Of a stretch of 64,000 bases of DNA, positions 44,756 through 54,010 are shown one piece after another. A program made the position numbers and the translations under genes. The DNA is from Vibrio neptunius. Its GTDB lineage: Bacteria; Pseudomonadota; Gammaproteobacteria; Enterobacterales; Vibrionaceae. The first letter of the stretch is position 1. The number at the start of each line of letters is the position of its first letter. The stretch spans positions 1,860,001 through 1,924,000 of the forward strand of contig CP079859.1 in assembly GCA_019339365.1 (NCBI GenBank). Direction: 5' to 3'. The notes under the pieces are model-generated. The model searched no databases. It saw only the letters and a program-made list of their open reading frames with translations, and had not been told where the DNA came from.

Positions 44756-45103
44756 ATGAAGTTCTTTTTTGGTGTTATCGCTTTTATCCTTAGCCTAATC
44801 GTTCTCTATGCATTGAGTAGCTACGTCACGGAGAAACTGCGCAAGCAGTTAATGAACAAATATAATGACAAAGAATTGGTTGAAAAATTGTTGATGCGAA
44901 TGATTTGGCAAGGTCAGACTGAAGAGCAACTATTGGATGCGATTGGGCAGCCTGCTCATTGTTTGCAAGATGACGGCCAAACGAAAGTATTGCAATACGA
45001 GCCAGCTCGAAGTGGCCGTATTTCCTCGGTGTCTTTGCATCCCCAGCGCTTTAAGGTGACGCTTGAAAATGGAAAGGTGGTTGACTGGGACAGGAAGCAA
45101 TAA
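44756..45103 (+). CDS. Small membrane-anchored protein with a BamE/SmpA-like segment
   Basis: A 115-residue protein: one N-terminal membrane helix (FFFGVIAFILSLIVLYALSS), then a soluble part with MIWQGQTEEQLLDAIGQPAH, DGQTKVLQYEPA and VTLENGKVVDW. The 'G.T.E.L...G.P' to 'V..W' pattern is that of small DUF2845/BamE-like beta folds. It starts two bases after the GNAT stop, so they are probably one unit. The function is unknown. Confidence 0.7.
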   Translation: MKFFFGVIAFILSLIVLYALSSYVTEKLRKQLMNKYNDKELVEKLLMRMIWQGQTEEQLLDAIGQPAHCLQDDGQTKVLQYEPARSGRISSVSLHPQRFKVTLENGKVVDWDRKQ

Positions 45104-45188
45104 CTCACTAAGGGCGAGTCATCTTCTCTGTCTTGTATGAGAGGAATAAAGTTTCATACTCGTTAACTTGGCCATCCGATAAACACGT

Positions 45189-45203
45189 TTCTGGACATAA
45201 ATG
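45189..45203 (+). repeat. 15-bp direct repeat, copy 1
   Basis: TTCTGGACATAAATG, also at 46120-46134; similarity continues a few bases further (TTTTAG / CGTTAG). The two copies flank the Spy-like gene. Confidence 0.6.
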
Positions 45204-45282
45204 TTTTAGGTTTACTGATCTAAACCGTTTCGTTCAAATTAGAAAAAGTACCTTGAAACCTTAAACGCTTGTATGCTGATTT

Positions 45283-45807
45283 TCAGTGATGGTGGTGTCC
45301 CTTAGAACTATAACCTCGTAACTTGTTGTATTTATGTACTTGATTTGGAGTAAGGATCGCCTTTTGTACTAAATGTGCGTTTACATGAACCGCTCGTAAT
45401 TTACCTTCAATTAAAGCAATATTTTGTATACTACTCGTTACTTTACTGTCAGAGATCTCGCCAGAAACAAAAGCTATTTCAAGTTCTTTCTCTGCTGTAA
45501 TCAAATCAGAACCAAGCACCTTAGCGTTGTTTTTCATAGTATTAAAGAGTTCTTCAGTCTGCTCTTTTTGCTCCTCACTAAGTTGCAGTTCCTTAGACAA
45601 CTCCAACACATGTGCAGGGCCAGGATAGCCATTTAGTTCAGCTACTTTTGCATAACCCAAACCGTTTCCGTCGAGCAAACCTCGAACTTTTTCTTGCGAT
45701 AATGCCTTAATTTCTCTTGACTCTTGCCCCACGTAAGACGATGTACTATCCGCTACCGTGATAGAACTAAAGCATGCCAAAATTGATAAAATGAAAATTT
45801 TACGCAT
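45283..45807 (-). CDS. Spy/CpxP-like periplasmic protein with His-rich tail
   Basis: The 174-residue protein has a signal peptide (MRKIFILSILACFSSITVA). The helical body contains LSKELQLSEEQKEQTEELFN and ends LTPNQVHKYNKLRGY, the LTxxQ motif of the Spy/CpxP/zinc-resistance-associated family. These proteins act as periplasmic chaperones or metal/envelope-stress sensors. The C-terminus GHHHH suggests metal binding. It is a lone gene in accessory DNA. Confidence 0.75.
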   Translation of the reverse strand: MRKIFILSILACFSSITVADSTSSYVGQESREIKALSQEKVRGLLDGNGLGYAKVAELNGYPGPAHVLELSKELQLSEEQKEQTEELFNTMKNNAKVLGSDLITAEKELEIAFVSGEISDSKVTSSIQNIALIEGKLRAVHVNAHLVQKAILTPNQVHKYNKLRGYSSKGHHHH

Positions 45808-46274
45808 ATGTGAAAATCCTTTTAAATCAGATAACTCTTATTAGACAGCAAAAACCTCTCTTTCAATATAGAGTCTATCTATTTAGCTCTTTACATCATT
45901 AAACCACAAGATGGTTGCCATTAAAAAAATCAACAAGTTAAACGGAGAATAGTTAAAGAGGCGCAAAAAACTAGATTTAATCCGCCTATCATGATTTTTT
46001 GTACTGCAAGTGATTGGCGATTAGATAAAATAAGTCAAAATGCTAGGTTTGAAATCAGGTTTAGTGTCAACTTGACTCATTAGGGGCACTCTCGTGTTTG
46101 AAAGTGCCAACTGTGAAGGTTCTGGACATAAATGCGTTAGAGTATCCCCCCAAATGGCTATAAGTTGACTTAACCATTTCCTAAGGAATAAACTGATTCG
46201 CCATTAGTCTGAATGGCTAGGACTCCAACCGATAGATATGAAAAAGCCTTCTAAACTTTTAGACCGAATATTGA
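45808..46274. other. Intergenic region
   Basis: About 470 bases with no gene. It contains the hairpin GGCACT/AGTGCC (46085-46108) and, directly after it, the second copy of the 15-bp repeat. Confidence 0.4.
46120..46134 (+). repeat. 15-bp direct repeat, copy 2
   Basis: TTCTGGACATAAATG, identical to 45189-45203. Confidence 0.6.
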
Positions 46275-47162
46275 TTAGATCTGTTTGTTCGGAAAGTGAT
46301 TATTTAAGAACTCCAAAACATGAGGAACGTACTTCTCAGTATCAAAGACTGGTGCACTGTGTCCGACACCCTCTTCAATGTAAAGTTGGTTGGTGACTCC
46401 GTGCTCATCAAGCTTCGCTTTAAGTATCTCACTTTGAGATAGCGGTACTCGTTTGTCTAAGGTGCCATGTAATTGAATGTATGGCGGAGTATTTTCACTC
46501 ACGTAACTCGTCGTTGATGCTTGCTTGGCAACCTCTGGGATGTTGCTAGGGATATCCCCTAAGAAGCGAGATACTGACGACTTCTTGCTGGTTTTCTTAC
46601 CCCCCTTATTGCCTAACTCAAGTAAATCAGTAGGACCGAAAAAACTCACCACAGCAGAAACCTTATATTTCGGCGGTTCATAGAAATCCACTTGATTGTA
46701 TGCTGAGTTAGTTGCGCCGATAAAGCCCGCCAAATGGCCACCCGCAGAGCGTCCCATCATCACGAGATTATCTGCTTTGATACCGAGCTTTTCAGCATTA
46801 TCGTGCAGATAGTTCAGTGCATCATTGATGTCTTGAACAGGCTTAGGAAAGGTCGCCTCCCCACTCAAACGATAATCAACCGACGCCAACGCATAGCCCT
46901 CATTCAATACAGATTGGAGTAATAAAGGGTTCTTTTCTGGGATTGCATCTTTGCTCCCACGTTTCCATGCACCACCATGCACCCAAACCAACAACGGGTA
47001 TTGCGTATTTGCTTCAGCCGAGGGTGTATAAAGGTCGAGCTTAATCTCTCTTTCACCTACGGTTTTGAACAAGATGTCTTTCTCTACATTGAACTCCCCT
47101 GCGAAACAGGCAAAAGGCATGAGTAATAGAGAGGTCATTGCAGACTTAATTTTCGTATTCAT
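46275..47162 (-). CDS. Exported alpha/beta-hydrolase (esterase/lipase)
   Basis: The 295-residue protein has a signal peptide (SAMTSLLLMPFACFAGEF). Oxyanion-hole motif HGGAW (62-66), nucleophile GRSAG (Ser139), then LHGTLDKRVP with the acid Asp and GVGHSAP with the His complete the triad. It belongs to the carboxylesterase/BD-FAE type. It lies 32 bp after the TonB-receptor gene, so the two are probably one Fur-controlled operon. Inference: it hydrolyses an imported ester ligand such as a siderophore. Confidence 0.85.
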   Translation of the reverse strand: MNTKIKSAMTSLLLMPFACFAGEFNVEKDILFKTVGEREIKLDLYTPSAEANTQYPLLVWVHGGAWKRGSKDAIPEKNPLLLQSVLNEGYALASVDYRLSGEATFPKPVQDINDALNYLHDNAEKLGIKADNLVMMGRSAGGHLAGFIGATNSAYNQVDFYEPPKYKVSAVVSFFGPTDLLELGNKGGKKTSKKSSVSRFLGDIPSNIPEVAKQASTTSYVSENTPPYIQLHGTLDKRVPLSQSEILKAKLDEHGVTNQLYIEEGVGHSAPVFDTEKYVPHVLEFLNNHFPNKQI

Positions 47163-47194
47163 AGTTTTGTTCTTCGCCTAAAAAGGTAACTCGA

Positions 47195-49141
47195 TCAGAA
47201 AGTCGCTTCAGCCGCTAACCAGTAACGTCGGCCATCTTCAATGTAACCAAACTCTTCCTCTGTGGTTTGTTCATCGAACAAGTTATAAACCGCTGCCATT
47301 AACTTCACATTGTTAGTGACACGCCAGTTCGCACCAAGGTCCACGTAAGTAATAGAAGGTGCTAATGTTCTTGTACTATCGCTCGTAATGTTATTTTTCT
47401 CTTCGCCTTGATAGTTCACACGCACCCATGAAGCAACATCGTCACGCACTGCCCAATCACCGTTAATCGAGATTAGATGTTCAGGTGCTTGAACAAGTGG
47501 TAAGCCATTATCTTCGTCACTGGTGTTCTTCTCACTGCGAGTGTAAGTGTAGGTTGCACTTAGTATGATCGATTCGGTAATGCCCTTAGATACTGAGCTT
47601 TCCGCACCATAGCTAATCGCATCATCAATGTTGATATAGGTGCGGTCACAGCGCCTACTATCTGTACAAGTTGGATCGACAAATTCACTTTCTATTTTAT
47701 TTTTGAAATCGCTGTAAAACAGAGTAACGTTTGCAGAAAGATCTCTATCATCGACGTAATATAACCCCATCTCCGTGTTGACTGATGTCTCTGGCGTTAG
47801 CTCTGGATTTCCATAAATGGCGCAACGGCCTCGACAGCTCTCTTGAACCCAGTCTTCGTCCATTTCTGTCAGGCTAGGCGCTCGATAGCCGGTAGAGACA
47901 CCACCTTTTAGTGTCCAGCTCGAATCAATGGACCAAACCCCGTAGACTCTTGGGCTAAGCTGCCCATCAAAAATCTCATTGTCGTCGTAACGTAAGCCAA
48001 GAGTGAGAGCGAATGTATCCGTCAGATACCATTCATCTTCAGCAAATATTGCCCATTGTTGGTTTTTAGAAGTCAGCGATAAACTATTATCTGTTAGATC
48101 CTTTTGCTCAAATGATGCGCCTAGTGTGAGGTAGTGAGCATCAATAGGCAGGCCTAGCTGAGTATTGATTTGGCTATTTTTGACCTCTTTATCTGCACCG
48201 ATATTTTTGACTGTTTCAGTGCTAATAAATGAAGCGCTCGTCCCCCATGCGTAATCACCATCGTGACCAAGACCAATAGATTGACGCTCATATTCTCGCT
48301 CGGCGACTTGAGATTCTCGCACCACTGACTTGTCTAGGGTCGTCACTCGCTCTTGGTTGTGATTGGTAAATTCTAACGTGAAGGTATCATCCGTCGTTGG
48401 AGTCAGGTAGACAGACGCTCGATAGTTATCGAGGGTTTTACCCGCATAACCACCTTCTATCTCGTCTTCTTTTCTTTCTTGATATAGGCCAGTCACAGAA
48501 GCACTTAATAGACCATCGACAATTGGGCCAGCAAGGTATAACTGTCCTTGATAGCTGTTCCCTGATTTTGAGTTTTGTTGAAGCGTCATTTCAGTTCGCA
48601 AACTGCCGTGCCATTGTTGATAGTCTTTTCGAGTAATGATGTTAATCACACCACCTAATGCATCTGAGCCATACAAAGTCGACATAGGGCCACGGACGAC
48701 TTCGATGCGTTCAATCGCACTTAGTGGCGGTAGCCAATCTTGTTCGGTAAATGTACTACCGTTGGTTTGGGTTTCTCGGCCAGACTGCTTTCTGCCATCG
48801 ACGAGAATTGCCGTATATTGAGCAGGCATACCTCGGATTGAGATGTCTTGTCCATCACCACCCCCCGTCACTGTGACTCCAGGGATGTCAGTTAGGGCAT
48901 CGGTAAGGTCTTTATAAGAACGGTTTTCAAGTTGTTCTCGAGTGAGAACACTGATTGTTGCGGGTGCTTCTGTAACCAGTTGTTCGTACCCAGAGGCCGA
49001 AACGACCATGGTCTCCATGGTCGTTGTATTGTTGTTATCTGAAGCGGAAAGTTGGTTACTCGCAATACTTGCCATAGGTACAGCAAGACATGCACAAGCG
49101 ACGGATGTAGACAGTAGAGTATGTGAGAAAATAGGTTTCAT
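47195..49141 (-). CDS. TonB-dependent outer-membrane receptor (CirA/FepA type)
   Basis: The 648-residue receptor has a signal peptide, a TonB box (ETMVVSA, 43-49), a plug domain (TREQLENRSYKDLTDALTDI, then GVTVTGGGDGQDISIRGMP and RIEVVRGPMSTLYGSDALGG) and a beta barrel ending in Phe (EATF). It is most like colicin I/enterobactin-type receptors. A Fur-like box lies upstream. The exported esterase follows in the same operon, and a LysR gene is just upstream on the same strand. It probably takes up a catecholate-type iron chelate. Confidence 0.93.
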   Translation of the reverse strand: MKPIFSHTLLSTSVACACLAVPMASIASNQLSASDNNNTTTMETMVVSASGYEQLVTEAPATISVLTREQLENRSYKDLTDALTDIPGVTVTGGGDGQDISIRGMPAQYTAILVDGRKQSGRETQTNGSTFTEQDWLPPLSAIERIEVVRGPMSTLYGSDALGGVINIITRKDYQQWHGSLRTEMTLQQNSKSGNSYQGQLYLAGPIVDGLLSASVTGLYQERKEDEIEGGYAGKTLDNYRASVYLTPTTDDTFTLEFTNHNQERVTTLDKSVVRESQVAEREYERQSIGLGHDGDYAWGTSASFISTETVKNIGADKEVKNSQINTQLGLPIDAHYLTLGASFEQKDLTDNSLSLTSKNQQWAIFAEDEWYLTDTFALTLGLRYDDNEIFDGQLSPRVYGVWSIDSSWTLKGGVSTGYRAPSLTEMDEDWVQESCRGRCAIYGNPELTPETSVNTEMGLYYVDDRDLSANVTLFYSDFKNKIESEFVDPTCTDSRRCDRTYINIDDAISYGAESSVSKGITESIILSATYTYTRSEKNTSDEDNGLPLVQAPEHLISINGDWAVRDDVASWVRVNYQGEEKNNITSDSTRTLAPSITYVDLGANWRVTNNVKLMAAVYNLFDEQTTEEEFGYIEDGRRYWLAAEATF

Positions 49142-49170
49142 ATTGAGCTAATTTAGAATGTAATTGCATT

Positions 49171-49185
49171 TAATAACTATTCTCA
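49171..49185 (-). promoter_or_regulatory. Fur-like box of the TonB-receptor operon
   Basis: The minus strand reads TGAGAATAGTTATTA, a 7-1-7 inverted repeat close to the Fur consensus TGATAATnATTATCA. It lies 30 bases before the receptor ATG. This implies iron repression. Confidence 0.55.
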
Positions 49186-49292
49186 ATTAGACATGATTCA
49201 AACAATCACTGACAAGATAATCTCTATCGTAAAAACAGAATGTGACTATCCATAATACGAATAGTTAAAGTTAGATTATCCGTCTAAAGCAT

Positions 49293-50231
49293 TTAAGATA
49301 AGGTGTCTTTGCCAACATAAAGCTGCTTAAAGATATCACGTACCCACTCACACATCGGGTCATCGTTAAAGCGTTTATGCCAATATAGATAGACTTCTTG
49401 GAAGTCCAACTGCAACTTAGTGGGGACTTCACGTACGATTAAGCGAGGATCTTGGCAGGCTGCTTCAGCAAATGGTGTCGGCAGATGAAAAATAATATCT
49501 GTTTCCGCAGCAATGCTGGGGGCAGAACTAAAATTGCTTAGTTGAACTGGCGCTGACAAGCGTTGTTTTTTGTTTGCTAATCCAAGCTCTTGGTACTTAT
49601 GTTCAAAAGACAGCCGTTTCTCACCCTGCAAAGAAACTTGTCCAAAATCGAAATCAGCGAGTTTTTCGGGGGTAAGCTCTTGGTCAGCCAATGGGTGTTC
49701 GCGGTTCATTAACAAGCGGAATGTGCGCTTCGCAACGACCATTCGGTAGATATTTTGCTCAGAGCTTGGCGGCTGGTGAGAAGACAGGGCGAAATGAACA
49801 TCCCCTGCCACTAATGCATCAAAATGACGTTTTGGTGCTGAATCCAAGCTGACCGTAAGATTCGGGGCTTGTTGTCGAATCTTGGCAATCACCTTAGGCA
49901 TTAAAGTATTTATCTGCGGAAGAAGCCCATAAACCTTGACCGTGCTTGTGACGGTGCTTGGGTCAAAAGAGTCTTTGTGGGCAAGTTTCTCTAAACTGGT
50001 AATGACATTGTTGATGTCATGCTTTACCGACTCAGCTTTGGGTGTCAGCTCATATCCGTACTTCTTGCGTACCAACAATTCGTCATCAAAGAAAACTCGC
50101 ATTTTTTGCAATGCTCGACTTACCGCCGACTGACTCATGTTTAAAGCCATAGCAGTATTCGAGACATGCTTTTCTTCCAGAAGATGCTTTAAAACAAACA
50201 GTAAATTCAAATCAATTTGAGATATGTTCAT
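49293..50231 (-). CDS. LysR-family regulator next to the TonB receptor
   Basis: From ATG 50231 (MNISQIDLNLLFVLKHLLEE) it has 312 residues. The helix-turn-helix is NTAMALNMSQSAVSRALQKM with RVFFDDELLVRKKYGYELTP; the sensor domain follows from about 90. This is the NodD/LeuO-like subgroup start 'IDLNLL..L..L..E'. GAGTGG precedes the ATG; the frame is open 12 codons further up. It is in the same direction as the receptor operon and may regulate it. Confidence 0.9.
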   Translation of the reverse strand: MNISQIDLNLLFVLKHLLEEKHVSNTAMALNMSQSAVSRALQKMRVFFDDELLVRKKYGYELTPKAESVKHDINNVITSLEKLAHKDSFDPSTVTSTVKVYGLLPQINTLMPKVIAKIRQQAPNLTVSLDSAPKRHFDALVAGDVHFALSSHQPPSSEQNIYRMVVAKRTFRLLMNREHPLADQELTPEKLADFDFGQVSLQGEKRLSFEHKYQELGLANKKQRLSAPVQLSNFSSAPSIAAETDIIFHLPTPFAEAACQDPRLIVREVPTKLQLDFQEVYLYWHKRFNDDPMCEWVRDIFKQLYVGKDTLS

Positions 50232-50267
50232 GTCAATACCACTCACAAAGCTTCCAGTAGGTGACAT

Positions 50268-50612
50268 AGTACATAAACTATTAAAGATTGTGATAAGTGT
50301 TTTCGATCCATCAATCTTCGATTAGACTGATTTCGATCAATACGTCAGTTATCGTGTTAACACGGAATGGGCCACAGACGATTCAGAAAAGGCATCGTAC
50401 CGCTGTGAACGCTGCCTTTTTAGTATGATACTTTAATACTCAGTATGATTATTACTTGATTTCAGACTTTATTACTCTCCCACATGTCTGTTATGAGTAG
50501 CGCAAACAATGGAGCGCACATAACACACGTTGTAAGGTTCAAGGTTTTTTCCAGTCTTCGATAGGCGAAATAGAGTAAGCTAATCCACTCAAAAAGAGGC
50601 GGAAAGACCAAT
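50268..50612. other. Intergenic region
   Basis: About 345 bases between the LysR gene and the end of the Ig-repeat lipoprotein gene. No gene or clear signal was seen; open frames here are shadows. Confidence 0.4.
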
Positions 50613-52815
50613 CTAAGGATTATTTGAAACACACGAAGCGAAGAACTTATGTTTTGAACCAGGGGCGTGGCCCCAATAGTGCCATGAGGATTCGAATTTA
50701 TTGTAGGCTTCCCAACGACCTTTAGTAGCAGCAGGGGTTGAGGTCCAATAATAATCCGCGTCTCGGTTCCAATTTTGAGCGGCCCAAGAATATTCATGCA
50801 ACCTCTTCATTTCATCCAGTGTCGATAAACGCCAGTTGGAGCGTCCGAAGAGATTCCTCTCACCGTACCGGGTGCACAAGGCAGCCGCTTTTGGCTGAGT
50901 GAATGTATAAAACATACCATTAGTGCCACTTGTATGTGGACTCCCGCCGAGTCCAAGGCTATCAAGGTAAGCAATGGAAGGGGTAGTGGTAAACAGCTTG
51001 TTACTATTGTCTATGGTGTGAAGACACTTACCGGTTACATTGGTCCCGTCGCCACTGCATACGTTGATATCAACGCTATGATTAAAACCGTTATGATAAG
51101 CGGTGATGCTGGTACTGCCTTCATTAAGCCCTGTGACCAAGCCGTCAGTAGTGACTGACATAGTACTGCTATTCACAGGTGCAAACCAAGTAACAGAATC
51201 ACTGACGTCAGAGGAGGAACCATCACTGTAGACGGCGGTGGCTTTCATCGGTTGGGTGGCATTGAGCATCAACCCAACAGTGGGCGGATTCAACGTTAGC
51301 CCCGTCATAACCGCGTTGGTGACATCAACGTCAATGGTATTACTGGTGACGCCATCTTTAACCGCAGTGAGGGTGGTGTTGCCGACGCTCCCTCCTGACA
51401 GTAAGCCCTCAGGGGTGACGCTTGCGGTGATGGGATCGATAGATTCCCAACTGACGGAATCACTAATATTGGAAGAGGTACCGTCACTGTACGTTGCCAT
51501 AGCGGTCAGTGGTTCTGTCTGACCTTTAGCGATAGAGACGGTGGTTGGTGTGACGCTAATGCTGGTGAGCAAGGCGTCAGAGACCTGCACGTCAATGGTA
51601 TTGCTGGTGACGCCATCTTTAAACGCGGTCAGGGTGGTGTTGCCGACACCCACTCCTGACAATAAGCCATCAGGGGTGATCATTGCCTTGTTCCCAATCG
51701 GTGCCCAGATAACGGACTTGCTGACGTCGTGTATCGAGCCATCACTGTAGGTGGCTTCGGCCTTCAACGCTTGGCCCTGCCCCTTGGCGACACTGACCGT
51801 TGTGGGTGTAACGTCAAGACTTTTGATCACGGCATCACTGACCTTCACGCTCACTGTGTTACTGGTGACGCCATCTTTAAACGCGGTCACGGTGGCGTCG
51901 CCCACTGCGCTCCCTGAAAGCACACCGTTATCGGTGACGGTTGCGTTGCTGGTACCGACACTCCAATTGACGAGGTCACTGATATTGGAAGACGTGCCAT
52001 CATTGTATATTGCCATCGCCGTCAGGGGGCTTCCTGTCCTTTGGCTACGGTAAGCGTCGTGGGTGTGACATGGATGGCTGTGAGGACGGCATCGGTGACA
52101 TCAACGTTCACAGTATTACTGGTGACACCATCTTTCACGGCGGAGATGGTCGTATCGCCCACATTGTCGCCCTTGAGTAAGCCATGCTCGTTTTTGGTGG
52201 TCACTGTGACAGTGGCAGTATCATCGGACACCCAAGAGACAGAGTCACTGATATTTATCGACAGACCATTATTGTATGTCGCGGTGGCGATTAATGGTTG
52301 GTGATAGCCTTTTGCGACCTTCACTGCTGAAGGTGTGACGACGATATCTGTGATAACGGCGTCGGCAACCTTTACTTCCACCGTGTTACTGGTGAGGTTA
52401 CCTTTGCTAAAAGTGACCGTTATTGGACCCGACGCTTTCCCTTTCAAAACACCCGATTGAATAAACTCGCCTAACTCTGTGTCACTGGATTGCCAATCCT
52501 CAACAGCTAATTCCTCGGTTAACACTTTAGATTGGCCATTAGAGTATTCACCCACCGCGATAAATGATTGTTCGTTGCCCGTGATCAGCGTGATCTCACT
52601 CGTCCCCTTGGTTTTGACTGGGAAGGCAGTAAGAGTAAGCCGCTCTAATTGAGCAATAGCCGCGTCTTGGCTGGGGGCTGGTCTAGTTGAAGGGGGTGAC
52701 TGTGGAGGCCCACCTTCTATTTGAGAAGCCCCATCTTCCGAACCCCACAGCCTGAGATCAGCAACACCGTCAAGGTCAATACCATAAGGGTGAAAAGATC
52801 CTTACGATTACCCAT
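50613..52815 (-). pseudogene. Lipoprotein with bacterial Ig-like (Big_2) repeats and a C-terminal DUF1566-like domain; frame broken twice
   Basis: ATG 52815 follows AAAGGAGGAAAA; the start MGNRKDLFTLMVL...LLISGC is a lipoprotein signal. The C4 run 52743-52746 needs one more base to read CGGSEDGASQIEGG. The G5 run 52025-52029 needs one more to read EAPLTAMAIYNDG. Repaired, it is about 733 residues: a Ser/Pro-rich linker, five or six Big_2 repeats of about 88 residues (ending 'DGVTSNTVDV', starting 'VTPTTVSVAKGQ'), then a DUF1566/Lcl-like domain (NWRLSTLDEMKRLHEY, YYWTST). It is probably a surface adhesin-like protein. The repeats are near-identical in DNA. Confidence 0.8.
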
Positions 52816-53081
52816 TATATTTTCCTCCTTTTTGTTTGTTAACTTGAAAGATTGGAAACGAAACGCAGGGTGGATTTGAGTAATTAATGGGTAATTTATG
52901 GTCGAACATTGATATTGCGTTGATATTCCACTTTGCTCATACCAGAGTGCGCGTGTAGTCCTGACTCACACCGTGGCGCCATGGTTTGTTCTAGCTATTG
53001 GATGTCGCCTGGATTGGCCTTCACTCTGATTTGATTGCGAAAAGTAGAGTGCTTAGTTGAGATAGTAGAATACTCAATATA
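52816..53081. other. Intergenic region
   Basis: No gene was seen. It holds the promoter of the Ig-repeat lipoprotein (minus strand) and leads into promoter-module copy B. Confidence 0.35.
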
Positions 53082-53149
53082 TTGCTTTATTTTTTAGTGG
53101 CTTATGGTAGTTTTATGGCAGTTGGGTAGACAGAAAACAAGACTGCCTA
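53082..53149 (+). repeat. Promoter-hairpin module, copy B
   Basis: TTGCTT (53082-53087) and TATGGT (53103-53108) stand 15 bases apart. Next come TTTATGGCAG and a small hairpin TGGGTAG/CTGCCTA with loop ACAGAAAACAAGA. It ends 64 bases before the cupin ATG. It is related to copies at 42343 and 61958. Confidence 0.65.
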
Positions 53150-53213
53150 TTATCGATAGTGTGAGAGGGCTTGGCCGCCCAGCAGAACATAATAAGAAAG
53201 GAATTCGGCAACA

Positions 53214-53564
53214 ATGATACGTAATTTTTACACGTGCGATAAAGAAGTGGATTACAACAGCCATGATGGAGAAGGCAAGGTTGATATCTATCGTGCTTTT
53301 AGGCGCAAAGATTTCGATGGTGCATGGGATTTCGCTATTCGTGTTGTTATGCCGCCGGGAAGCTCGATGGGTGAACATACTCATGGAGATGATGAAGAAA
53401 TGTACATCATTTTGAAAGGTGAAGGCACTATGACCATTGAGGGGAAAGAAAGAAAAGTGGCTTCAGGAGATATGATAGTGAATAAACGCTTCGGTACCCA
53501 TGGTTTGATCAACACATCAAACGATGAAATTGAGCTATTAATTATTCAAGCCAGTCTAAAGTAA
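53214..53564 (+). CDS. Cupin-domain protein
   Basis: A 116-residue single cupin. Motif 1 is PPGSSMGEHTHGDDEEMYII with G(X)5HxH(X)3-4E layout, then LKGEGTMTIEG; motif 2 is FGTHGLINTSND. The two His and the Glu of motif 1 and the His of motif 2 should bind a metal ion. The role is unknown (sugar isomerase, dioxygenase or sensor). It sits behind promoter-module copy B as a lone accessory gene. Confidence 0.88.
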   Translation: MIRNFYTCDKEVDYNSHDGEGKVDIYRAFRRKDFDGAWDFAIRVVMPPGSSMGEHTHGDDEEMYIILKGEGTMTIEGKERKVASGDMIVNKRFGTHGLINTSNDEIELLIIQASLK

Positions 53565-53601
53565 ATGGCCATAACCAGTGCTTATAGCAGCATGCTCTAT
53601 T

Positions 53602-53799
53602 CGGGCGAGTGATTTCCCTGCAGATAAAGGCGTTTTGCCATTGGAAAAAGAGCAAAGCCACATCTGTGTGGTGACCATTCCTGACTCTCGCCACAATGAT
53701 ATGACAGATGACGGCCCTGAATGGTTGAAGGAGAAAATGAATTTCTTGGTTCGTCACTACCTGCAACAACAGTCATGTTCAACACTTAAGGCAGTGTGA
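53602..53799 (+). pseudogene. C-terminal fragment of an unrecognised gene
   Basis: An open frame reads ASDFPADKGVLPLEKEQSHI, then CVVTIPDSRHNDMTDDGPEW and LKEKMNFLVRHYLQQQ, ending at TGA. The text is protein-like (PDSRHNDMTDDGP), but there is no credible start: the GTG at 53578 has no ribosome site. It is probably what remains of a larger gene. I do not recognise the family. Confidence 0.45.
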
Positions 53800-54010
53800 T
53801 AATCCGCTTGAAACGGCGCATTATTCGAGCCATTCACCACAACTTTGCTTATTCTAGCTTCACACAGTGGTTTTCGCGCTAAAGAAAGCTCCATAAATTT
53901 GGCTGTGGAGGCGCCCGCCCGAGCATTGTTTTGGTGGCAACCGTCACTCTATGCCCTCCATTTAATGTATAATGCTATCATTAATGGTCAATATGAATTG
54001 GAGAGCATGG

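Noticed and set aside
47195..49141. TonB receptor as the outer-membrane uptake gene of the opine metallophore
   Set aside because: It lies 17 kb away, has a Fur-like rather than Zur-like box, resembles catecholate receptors, and has its own esterase partner.
50462..50797. 111-residue minus-strand gene at the end of the Ig lipoprotein gene
   Set aside because: It overlaps the well-supported DUF1566-like end of the lipoprotein in another frame.
50900..52400. CRISPR or satellite array
   Set aside because: The periodic DNA similarity comes from repeated Ig-like domains in one coding frame.
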